A program made the translations under genes and the position numbers. The notes under the pieces were generated by a model that was not told where the DNA came from, did not search any database, and saw nothing but the letters and a program-made list of their open reading frames with translations. Shown in pieces: positions 48,483 to 55,558 of a DNA stretch of 64,000 nt. Where the stretch lies: assembly GCF_003001815.1 (NCBI RefSeq), contig NZ_PVMZ01000001.1:62001-126000 (forward strand), in the 5' to 3' direction. The DNA is from Actinoplanes italicus. Lineage in GTDB: Bacteria > Actinomycetota > Actinomycetes > Mycobacteriales > Micromonosporaceae. How positions within the stretch are numbered: the first letter of the stretch is position 1; each line of letters opens with the position of its first letter.

Positions 48483-50294
48483 CTAGATGACGCCGGTCCG
48501 CGAGCCGATGGCCTGCGCGAAGATGCTGGTGATCAGCGTGGGGTCGGGCGCGAGGAAGACACCGCTGTTGCTGCCCGGGAGTGCGTCCCGGATCATCTTC
48601 AGCTCCTCGACGCTGACCTTGTCACCGATGCCGATGAGCACGAGGCGGATCGGCTTCTTCGGGTCCTGCGCCTTCTTGAGCTCGGCCACGAGCTTGTCGT
48701 CCGTGATGCCGTCGGCGTTCTCGTTCTTACCGTCGGTGAACAGGATGACCGAGTTGATCTTCTGCGGCGAGTAGTTCTTCTTCGCGTGCAGGTAGGCGTC
48801 GAGGACCGTGTCGTAGAGACCGGTACCGCCACCCTCCTTCGGGTCCAGGTCGTTGATCGAGTCCTGGAGCTCCTCCCGGCCCTTCACCAGCGAAGTGATC
48901 GGGACCAGCTGCTTCCAGGGCTTCGCGCCGTTCTCGTTGGTGGAGAACCGCCACACGCCGACCGACCACTTGTTGCTGAACAGCGAGAGACCCACGCTCG
49001 CGGCCTGCTGGGTCACCTGCGCCCGGCTCTTGCCGCCGGCGGTCGGCACCGGCTCCGCCATCGAGCCGGAGGTGTCGAAGACGGTCAGCGCCTGACCGGG
49101 CTTGGTGGTGGCGATCCAGCCACCGACCACCGCGCTCAGGTCACCGCCGGTGAGGGCGGCCGAGGCTGCCTTACCGTCCGGGGCCTTGGTGGCGGCGGGC
49201 GGAGTGACGGCCGGGGACGACTGGGGCGCGCCCATCGGGGCCGGGAAGTTGGCGCCGTAGGTGCCGTCGGGAGCCCGGAGACCGGCCGCGGCCAGCGCGT
49301 TCTTAGCAGCCGGGGCGAGCAGCTGCAGGCGCAGGCCCTCGGCGGCGTCCGCCTTCTGGGCGTCGACCACCTGCGGCATGATCGTGTACGGGTAGTCCAG
49401 CGGCGCCGGGCTCGGCTCCAGGTAGATCGCGCTGAGCGGGATGGCCGGGCGCTCCGCGTTGTAGGCGACCACGTCCTCCTCGGACAGCGGCGCGGCGCTC
49501 ACCGTGTTCGGGCCGAAGAGATCGGTCTCCGACTTCGGGAACCGGGCGAGCAGTTCCTCACGCAGCACGGCCTTGTTGGTGTCCAGCGCGGTGAGGGCCC
49601 GCGACTTGGCCTTCAGCCCCTCGATCGGGTTGGTGCCCGACGCGGCGGTGGAGGCCTGGCTGAGCGCCAGGAGGCTGGTCAGGCCGGACGCGTCCTGCGT
49701 CGGGTCCATGATGCCGACGGACATGGGCTCGTCGGTGGAGAAGTTCGCGAGCAGGTTGGCCCAGCCGACCTTGCCCTTCGGCCAGTTGAAGGCCTGCTTG
49801 GCGATCGGCTCCGGCATGGCCAGCACGAGCGGGCTCTGCGCGACGGACGTGATCGTCTGAGGCAGGAAGCCGGCGGCCTCGGTCTGCAGGCGCAGCAGCC
49901 AGGTCGACGAGTCCGGGACCCAGACGTCGGGCGCCTGGACGGACTCGGGAGCCGGTGGCAGGCCGATGAGGGCGACCGAGTGATCGCGACTCACGGCACT
50001 GGCGATCGTCGCGGGGAGCTCGTCGGTGACGTCGACCGCGACGCAGGTGCCATTGACGGCGGCACCCGCCTTGGTCCACTGATCGGCGATCGCCTTGACG
50101 GCGGGCACGATCTCTGGAGCGGCGGCTACGTTCAGCTTCACGGACCCCGAACACGACGAGTCGGCGAACTGCTGAAAGCCCAGGTACGTCCCAGCGATTA
50201 CGACGACTATCGCCATCGCACCTCCGACGACGCCCGCTCCCTTTGAGTTGAAGTTTCTACGATGGCGGCCAGACACGCGATCTATAGTGCGCAT
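48483..50294 (-). CDS. Membrane-anchored solute-binding plus VWA domain protein
   Basis: 603 residues. An N-terminal membrane anchor (about 20-42) is followed by a periplasmic-binding-protein type II-like domain (about 50-350; VKLNVAAAPEIVPAVKAIADQW, NLLANFSTDEPMSVGIMDPTQDASG). A Pro/Ala linker leads to a von Willebrand A domain (about 390-600) with the complete MIDAS: DTSGSM, a threonine in GGGTGLYD and the acidic FTDGKNENADG. This pairs a substrate-binding fold with an integrin-like metal-dependent adhesion domain on the outer face of the membrane. The family exists across actinobacteria, without an assigned role. No transporter partners adjoin. A single gene between terminators. Confidence 0.88.
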   Translation of the reverse strand: MRTIDRVSGRHRRNFNSKGAGVVGGAMAIVVVIAGTYLGFQQFADSSCSGSVKLNVAAAPEIVPAVKAIADQWTKAGAAVNGTCVAVDVTDELPATIASAVSRDHSVALIGLPPAPESVQAPDVWVPDSSTWLLRLQTEAAGFLPQTITSVAQSPLVLAMPEPIAKQAFNWPKGKVGWANLLANFSTDEPMSVGIMDPTQDASGLTSLLALSQASTAASGTNPIEGLKAKSRALTALDTNKAVLREELLARFPKSETDLFGPNTVSAAPLSEEDVVAYNAERPAIPLSAIYLEPSPAPLDYPYTIMPQVVDAQKADAAEGLRLQLLAPAAKNALAAAGLRAPDGTYGANFPAPMGAPQSSPAVTPPAATKAPDGKAASAALTGGDLSAVVGGWIATTKPGQALTVFDTSGSMAEPVPTAGGKSRAQVTQQAASVGLSLFSNKWSVGVWRFSTNENGAKPWKQLVPITSLVKGREELQDSINDLDPKEGGGTGLYDTVLDAYLHAKKNYSPQKINSVILFTDGKNENADGITDDKLVAELKKAQDPKKPIRLVLIGIGDKVSVEELKMIRDALPGSNSGVFLAPDPTLITSIFAQAIGSRTGVI

Positions 50295-50396
50295 GTCCGA
50301 AGCTGAATGCCATATACGTTCGGGCGAAAATTACTCAGATTGGCGCTTCCCGATCTAGAAAACACGGGCAGTGATGGCGCCGTTCCCGAGGGTGTC

Positions 50397-50462
50397 AAGT
50401 TCGACCTGCGGCGTGTCGGCTTTGAAGGTAATAATCACCGACACGCCGAAGTGTCCGAACTT
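50397..50462 (-). terminator. Composite inverted repeat after the lactonase gene
   Basis: Inner arms CGGCGTGTCGG (50409-50419) and CCGACACGCCG (50438-50448) are perfect, with an 18-base AT-rich loop. Outer arms AAGTTCG (50397-50403) and CGAACTT (50456-50462) add a second helix. It begins two bases past the lactonase stop on the minus strand and about 100 bp before the VWA gene start. Confidence 0.8.
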
Positions 50463-50464
50463 CG

Positions 50465-51523
50465 CTATGGCCTGATCATCGGCGGATTCCAGCGGAGCAG
50501 GCAGGTCGGGCTCGGTTCCCCGGTCGGTTCACCTTGGACACCCGGAATTCCGGTCTCCGGATCGATGCGGAAAACGGTCACGTTGTGTGAGCGCTGATTG
50601 GTCACGTAGAGGTGATCCCCGAGCAGGACCATGTGCCTCGGCCAGACCCCGTCGGCGGGCACGTCGGCCACCAGGACCGCCTCGTCGCCGTCCCAGGCGA
50701 ACGCCGAGACGGTGTCCGGGCCCCGGTTCGCCACATAGACGAACCGCCCATTCCGGCCCATCGTGATCTCCGACGGATAGACCTGCCCCGACGAGGTGCT
50801 GGTGGCCGTCTCCCCCCGCTGCTCCAGCAGCGGGCCACCGGCCGGGCGGTACCAGCTCAGCGTCCCGCTCAGCTCACCGACGAGCAGCAGCGCGCCGTCG
50901 GCCGAACGCAGCAGATGACGCGGGCCGGTACCGGGCTTCACCTCGACCGCGACCTCCGGAAGCCCCAGCCGGCCCGTGTTCGGGTCCAGGCGCGACCGCC
51001 ACACGCGGTCCGACCCCAGGTCGGAGATGAGGATGTCGGCGCCGTTCGGGTCGGGGACCACCTGGTGGGCGTGCGGACCGGACTGGCGCTCGGCGTCCGG
51101 CCCCGAACCGGTCAGTGTCAGCAGGTCGCTGCGCTCGGCCGGGGCGCCCTCGGCGTCGAGCGGGTGCACCGAGACCGAGCCGCTCGCGTAGTTCGCCACC
51201 ACCAGGTGCCGGCCGTCCGCGGTCACCGCCAGATGACACGGATCCGCGCCGCCGGTCGAGCGGGTCACCATCGGGGTCAGCGAGCAGTCCGGCGCCACCG
51301 TGAAGGCGGACACCGTGCCCCGGTCCAGCTCGTTCACCGCGTACAGGACCGGGAGGGTGGGGTGCTGGGCGAGGAACGAGGGCGACGAGGTCCGTGCGGC
51401 CAGCCCCAGCCGGGTCAGTTCCCCGGTCACGGGGTCACGCCGCAGGAGCGTGATGCCGTCGCCCTCACCTCCCTTGTCTCCGGTGTAACAACCGACGAAG
51501 ACGTACTCATGGCTTGAACCCAT
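50465..51523 (-). CDS. Lactonase-family beta-propeller protein (6-phosphogluconolactonase type)
   Basis: 352 residues, seven-bladed propeller of the Pgl/YbhE (lactonase, PF10282) family. Blades are marked by the repeats FLAQHPTLPVLYAVNE, HLAVTADGRHLVVANYASGSVSV, GPHAHQVVPDPNGADILISDLG, GTGPRHLLRSADGALLLVGEL, YPSEITMGRNGRFVYVANRG and VWPRHMVLLGDHLYVTNQRS. The conserved PHAH and PRH segments line the active site. It may hydrolyse 6-phosphogluconolactone or another lactone. Start at ATG 51523 (MGSSHEYVF) with GGGGA upstream; upstream in-frame GTG is not preferred. No signal peptide. Confidence 0.88.
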   Translation of the reverse strand: MGSSHEYVFVGCYTGDKGGEGDGITLLRRDPVTGELTRLGLAARTSSPSFLAQHPTLPVLYAVNELDRGTVSAFTVAPDCSLTPMVTRSTGGADPCHLAVTADGRHLVVANYASGSVSVHPLDAEGAPAERSDLLTLTGSGPDAERQSGPHAHQVVPDPNGADILISDLGSDRVWRSRLDPNTGRLGLPEVAVEVKPGTGPRHLLRSADGALLLVGELSGTLSWYRPAGGPLLEQRGETATSTSSGQVYPSEITMGRNGRFVYVANRGPDTVSAFAWDGDEAVLVADVPADGVWPRHMVLLGDHLYVTNQRSHNVTVFRIDPETGIPGVQGEPTGEPSPTCLLRWNPPMIRP

Positions 51524-51636
51524 GTCCCCGATCCCATCACAGAACTCGGGAACCGTCCGGTATGACACCACCCCCGGCGGCGCGGACCCCCGTTATCGCC
51601 CGCGCAGCTGGTGGTGGTGTCTCAGGTCGTGCCCGA

Positions 51637-52428
51637 TCAGCCGTTCAGGAGCTCGTACGCCGCGGCCGGGGCGGCGACCGCGTCGGCCGGCGCCTTGACC
51701 GGAGCGGCCGTCCCGTACTGGTCGTAGACGACCTCGTAGGTGCTCGCCTTCGTCTTGCCCGCGGCCGGGATCTTCACGACGGCCTTGGTGATCCGGCCCT
51801 CGGAATCCAGAGCCAGCTCCAGCGGTACGGCCTTCGCCTGCTCACCGAGCGCCTTGAGGGTCGCGTCGTCGACGATCTCCGCCTCGGTCGCCCGGGTCAG
51901 GTCGGCGGTCCCGGCGTACACACCCTTGCCGGTCTCCGCCAGGCCCGTGGCCGACTCGATCAGCGTGCTCACGAAACCGGGGTCGCTCTCACCGTTGTAG
52001 GTGAGGTCCTCGGAGGAGTCGGCGGACAGCTTGCCCGACTCCAGCTTCATCCACTTCTTCGGCAGCTTGGGCAGGCCGGAGTTCGCCGGCGCCCCGGCGA
52101 ACGAGATCTTCGCCCAGGCCTGCTTCTCGACGACCAGGAACTTCATGGTGAGGGTGAATCCACCACCCTCCTCGATCTTCTGGACGAAGTCACTGGTGAT
52201 CGACTTGTTGGGGGCGTCCACCACGCCCGAGAACGGCGACACACCGCCCTTGATCGTGTAGTGGAACACCGGGCTGCTCGTGGTCGGGACGCCCTTGATC
52301 AGGGTGGTGGTCGCGGAGACCTCCTCGACCGTCTCCTGAACCGTCTCGGCGACGCCGCAGGCGGACAGGCCGGCGGTGCCGATCAACAGTGCGCCGGTCG
52401 CGGCCAGGCGCTTGGCGAGAACGTTCAT
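51637..52428 (-). CDS. LppX/LprAFG-family lipoprotein
   Basis: 263 residues. The lipoprotein signal peptide ends LSACG (lipidated Cys at about 24). The mature part is a single half-barrel beta fold over an alpha layer, as in LprG/LppX: FHYTIKGGVSPFSGVVDAPNKSI, KFLVVEKQAWAKISF, YAGTADLTRATEAEI, and LELALDSEGRITKAVVKIP. LprG/LppX proteins bind triacylated lipids or glycolipids in a hydrophobic pocket and help carry them across the cell wall. ATG at 52428 with GAGGA about ten bases upstream. Divergent from the SARP fusion gene. No partner MFS (P55-like) gene is adjacent. Confidence 0.87.
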   Translation of the reverse strand: MNVLAKRLAATGALLIGTAGLSACGVAETVQETVEEVSATTTLIKGVPTTSSPVFHYTIKGGVSPFSGVVDAPNKSITSDFVQKIEEGGGFTLTMKFLVVEKQAWAKISFAGAPANSGLPKLPKKWMKLESGKLSADSSEDLTYNGESDPGFVSTLIESATGLAETGKGVYAGTADLTRATEAEIVDDATLKALGEQAKAVPLELALDSEGRITKAVVKIPAAGKTKASTYEVVYDQYGTAAPVKAPADAVAAPAAAYELLNG

Positions 52429-52575
52429 CACTTCGTCTTCCTCACGGCGGGTACGCAATGCGTTTGATGCCAGGAAGCCTCCAGAAGACGACTGCCGATG
52501 CGCTGCGGCTATGCTGCTGCCGGCTGCGGTTCCGCTGCCGAAAACGAGAAACCGCAGGTCAAACAGGGGGTGCCG

Positions 52576-54159
52576 ATGTACGGGGAACCGGCCACCAACC
52601 CGCTGCGATTCGAGATCCTGGGCGTCGTCCGCGCCTTCCGCGGCGGCCGGCAGCTCGATCTCGGACCCGCCAAGCAGCGTGCCGTCCTCGCTGTGCTGCT
52701 GCTGAACCCGGGCCGGCCCGTCCCGACCCATCGCATCGTCGACGCGGTCTGGGGCGACGAGCCGCCAGAGAACGGCCCCAACGTCGTCCAGAAGTACGTG
52801 GCCGGCCTGCGGCGGGTCCTCGACCCCGACCGGTCCCCGCGCACCCCCGGCGAGATGCTCGCGCTCACCGACGGCGGCTATGTGCTGCGTGCCGCCTCAC
52901 TCGACGCCGAGGACTTCCGCAACGGACTGGCCCGCGCCGACGCCGAACGCCGGGCCGGTCGTCTCGAGGAGGCCGCCCGGCTTGCCCGTACCGCCCTGGA
53001 ACTCTGGAACGGCGAGGCGCTCGGCGGACTGACCGGCCCCCTCTTCGACTCCGCCCGGACACGGCTGGTCGAGGAACGGGCCAGTGCCTGGGAGATGTGG
53101 GCCGAGATCGAACTGTCCCGCGGCGGTTTCGCGGGCCTCGTCTCCGAACTGTCCCGGCTGGTCCAGGAGTTCCCGCTCCGCGAGGGTCTGCGGGCCCAGC
53201 TGATGATCGCGCTGCACCGGAGCGGGCGTCAGGCCGAGGCGCTGGCCGTGTTCCGGGACGCCCGCGAGTACCTCCTGGATGAGCTCGGCGTCGAACCCGG
53301 CGAGCGGCTGCAGGAGACACATCGTCAGATCCTGCGCAACGAGCCGCCGGCACCGCCTACGGCTGTGCACACCCCGGCGGCCGTGCACATCCCGGCGCCG
53401 CGACCACCCGCCGATCCGATGCCGGCGGCGGTCCAGCCGTACTCACCGGCGCCACCGCCGCACGCACTGATGCCGGGCCTGCCGTTCGCGCCGCGCCGCC
53501 ACGGCATCTCCTGGGCCGAGGTGATCCTCGCCGCGGTGCTGCCGCTGGCGACCTGCTCCATGGGCAGCTGGTTCTACTTCGCGTACGCGGCGTTCCAGCG
53601 GCGCACGATCCGCGACGTGCTGGTGGCCGTCGGATACTTCTTCGCGGTCATCGGCGTACTCGTCTTTCTGGTGATCGACCCCAGCGACCCGAATTCGGAA
53701 CTCGCCTCGGACGCCGAGACGATCGGGTTCCTCCTCGGCCTGGGCCTGATCGCCCTCGCCGCGTTCCACGGGGCGTTCCTGGCCGTCTTCCCCGGCGACA
53801 GCCGGCGGGCCCGCAGGCAGCGTGACATGGCGCGGATGTACGCGACGTTCCACCCGGACGCGGCCCGTCAGGCCGGGATCGGCCGGCCCGACCTCATGCG
53901 GTCCTTCGACGACGGCGGGCTGGTCGACCTCAACCACGCTCCGGCCCAGGAGATCGCACGCCTGCACGGGATCAACCCGATCGAGGCGCACCGGATCGCC
54001 GTCGACCGCTACGAGCGCGGGCCCTACCGCGCCCCGGATGATCTGGTGGTCCGTGGACTGCTGCGGCCGAAGACGTTGCAGCGCCTCGAGCCGTGGCTGA
54101 TCTGCGTCCCGCCCGCGATGCCGGCCCGGGCCGACGCTCCTGGCCCGGATCCGGTCTAG
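52576..54159 (+). CDS. SARP/BTAD regulator fused to membrane helices and a helix-hairpin-helix domain
   Basis: 527 residues. A SARP DNA-binding domain (about 10-100: LRFEILGVVRAFRGGRQLDLG, then KQRAVLAVLLLNPG) is followed by a complete BTAD (about 105-250, ending LLDELGVEPGERLQETHRQIL). After a Pro-rich linker come three membrane segments (about 315-335, 348-370, 385-405). The C-terminal soluble domain (about 440-515) has the ComEA/competence-type helix-hairpin-helix VDLNHAPAQEIARLHGINPIEAHRIAVDRYERGPY. SARPs are normally soluble activators of secondary-metabolite clusters; a membrane-tethered SARP with a C-terminal HhH is unusual. ATG 52576 has CAGGGGG five bases upstream. Divergent from the lipoprotein gene. 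Confidence 0.85.
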   Translation: MYGEPATNPLRFEILGVVRAFRGGRQLDLGPAKQRAVLAVLLLNPGRPVPTHRIVDAVWGDEPPENGPNVVQKYVAGLRRVLDPDRSPRTPGEMLALTDGGYVLRAASLDAEDFRNGLARADAERRAGRLEEAARLARTALELWNGEALGGLTGPLFDSARTRLVEERASAWEMWAEIELSRGGFAGLVSELSRLVQEFPLREGLRAQLMIALHRSGRQAEALAVFRDAREYLLDELGVEPGERLQETHRQILRNEPPAPPTAVHTPAAVHIPAPRPPADPMPAAVQPYSPAPPPHALMPGLPFAPRRHGISWAEVILAAVLPLATCSMGSWFYFAYAAFQRRTIRDVLVAVGYFFAVIGVLVFLVIDPSDPNSELASDAETIGFLLGLGLIALAAFHGAFLAVFPGDSRRARRQRDMARMYATFHPDAARQAGIGRPDLMRSFDDGGLVDLNHAPAQEIARLHGINPIEAHRIAVDRYERGPYRAPDDLVVRGLLRPKTLQRLEPWLICVPPAMPARADAPGPDPV

Positions 54160-54182
54160 CGACCGCGTTTCGAAAATTCGGC

Positions 54183-54782
54183 CTAGCGGCTCGCGGCCGC
54201 GGCCAGCTGGCGCCGGGCGACGTACTCCACGAGCTCGATCAGCACGTTGCGGGCCGAACCCTGGTCACGAGCGTCGAAGAGGACGACCGGCACACCGGGG
54301 TCCAGGTCGAGGGCACGCGCCACCGCCTCGGGCGCGTACCGGTGATCGGTGTCGAAGCAGTTCACCGCCACCACGAACGGGGTGCCGCGCTGCTCGAAGT
54401 AGTCGATCGACGGGAAGCAGTCGGCCAGCCGCCGGGTGTCGGCCAGCACCACGGCGCCGAGCGCGCCCTGCGACAGCTCGTCCCAGAGGAACCAGAACCG
54501 GTCCTGCCCCGGCGTACCGAAGAGGTAGAGCTGCAGATCCTCGGTGATGGTGATGCGGCCGAAGTCCATCGTGACCGTGGTGGTGGTCTTGGTCTCCACA
54601 CCGGAGACGTCGTCGGCACCCTCGGCACCGGTCAGGACCTCTTCGGTCTGCAGTGGCCGGATCTCACTCACCGATCCGACCATCGTGGTCTTGCCCGCTC
54701 CGAACCCACCCGCGATGAGGATCTTGAGAGCTACGGGAATGCGCGACGATCCGCCGTTGCGGTCAGAGCGCACGGAGTCCAT
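54183..54782 (-). CDS. cvnD: Conservon GTPase CvnD (MglA-like)
   Basis: 199 residues. P-loop GGFGAGKTT (about 24-32), the switch segment TTTVTMDFGRITI, the G3 motif LYLFGTPGQDRF and the late NCFD replacing NKxD. This is the small Ras-like GTPase of the conservon complex, which associates with the CvnA kinase at the membrane. Start at ATG 54782 with AAGGCGG upstream; it overlaps the end of cvnC by 20 bp. The last gene of the cvnABCD operon. Confidence 0.95.
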   Translation of the reverse strand: MDSVRSDRNGGSSRIPVALKILIAGGFGAGKTTMVGSVSEIRPLQTEEVLTGAEGADDVSGVETKTTTTVTMDFGRITITEDLQLYLFGTPGQDRFWFLWDELSQGALGAVVLADTRRLADCFPSIDYFEQRGTPFVVAVNCFDTDHRYAPEAVARALDLDPGVPVVLFDARDQGSARNVLIELVEYVARRQLAAAASR

Positions 54783-55128
54783 TGACAACCGCCTTGAGTA
54801 CGTCGACGTCATGCGGCTGGGTTGCAGCCGGGGGTTCGTACAGCGAGATCAAACCCGCTGAGCGTAGATCACCGAGGAAGACCCGGACCACGCCGATCGC
54901 CAGGTCGAGCTGGGAAGCCAGCTCGACCACGGAGATCGGCTCCCAGGCCGCGGCCACGATGGCATGGTGCTCCGGCTGCAACTGCTGCCCGGGCGTGAGG
55001 TCGGGCACGGTCGCCACGACGAACGCGACCAGGTCGAAGTCACAGTCCGCCGGGGCGACGCGTCCCTGGGTCATCGCATAGGGGCGCACCACCGGGCCCG
55101 CGTCGTTGTCCAGCCAGTCGTGAGTCAC
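54763..55128 (-). CDS. cvnC: Conservon DUF742 protein CvnC
   Basis: 121 residues. The DUF742 signature is GPVVRPYAMTQGRVAP at the N-terminus, followed by a winged-helix-like body (EPISVVELASQLDLAIGVVRVFLGDLRSAGL) that likely mediates protein contacts with CvnD. In Streptomyces, cvnC is part of the four-protein membrane complex regulating development and antibiotic production. GTG start at 55128, ten bases after cvnB. Overlaps cvnD. Confidence 0.95.
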   Translation of the reverse strand: MTHDWLDNDAGPVVRPYAMTQGRVAPADCDFDLVAFVVATVPDLTPGQQLQPEHHAIVAAAWEPISVVELASQLDLAIGVVRVFLGDLRSAGLISLYEPPAATQPHDVDVLKAVVNGLRAL

Positions 55129-55138
55129 ACGCGGCTGC

Positions 55139-55558
55139 TCAGAAGACGTCGGACGGTGTCAGTACCGTCCGTTCGGGGGCGGCCATGGTCTGGCCGACCC
55201 GGGTGACCAGCATCGCCATCTCATAGGCGATCAGGCCGAGGTCGGCGTCGGCGGACGCGAGCACGGCCAGGCACGCCCCCTGCCCGGCGGCGGTGACGAA
55301 GAGGAAGGCCTCCTCCATCTCCACCACCGTCTGACGGACCTGGCCGGCGTGGAAGTGCCGGCTCGCCCCCTTGGCCAGGCTCTGGAAACCGGCCGCCATC
55401 GCCGACAGGTGCTCCGCGTCCTCGCGGTCCATCGCCGCCGAGGCGCCGAGCATCAGGCCGTCGGCCGAGAGGACCACCGCCTGCTGTGCGGTTGGCACGC
55501 GTTCGACGAGGTCGTCGAGGAGCCAGGTGAGATTCGCGCTCTGCTTCGTCTGTGCCAC
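55139..55558 (-). CDS. cvnB: Conservon Roadblock/LC7 protein CvnB
   Basis: 139 residues of Roadblock/LC7 fold: LTWLLDDLVERVPTAQQAVVLSADGLMLGAS, QTVVEMEEAFLFVTAAGQGACLAVL, then AYEMAMLVTRVGQ. This is the MglB-like GAP/adaptor for the CvnD GTPase. GTG start at 55558 shares a base with the cvnA stop (TAGTG). Sits between cvnA and cvnC. Confidence 0.95.
   Translation of the reverse strand: MAQTKQSANLTWLLDDLVERVPTAQQAVVLSADGLMLGASAAMDREDAEHLSAMAAGFQSLAKGASRHFHAGQVRQTVVEMEEAFLFVTAAGQGACLAVLASADADLGLIAYEMAMLVTRVGQTMAAPERTVLTPSDVF

Noticed and set aside
50307..50597. 96-codon plus-strand frame over the lactonase-VWA gap
   Set aside because: It runs across the two-tier inverted repeat and the antisense of the lactonase end; codon use is not coding-like.
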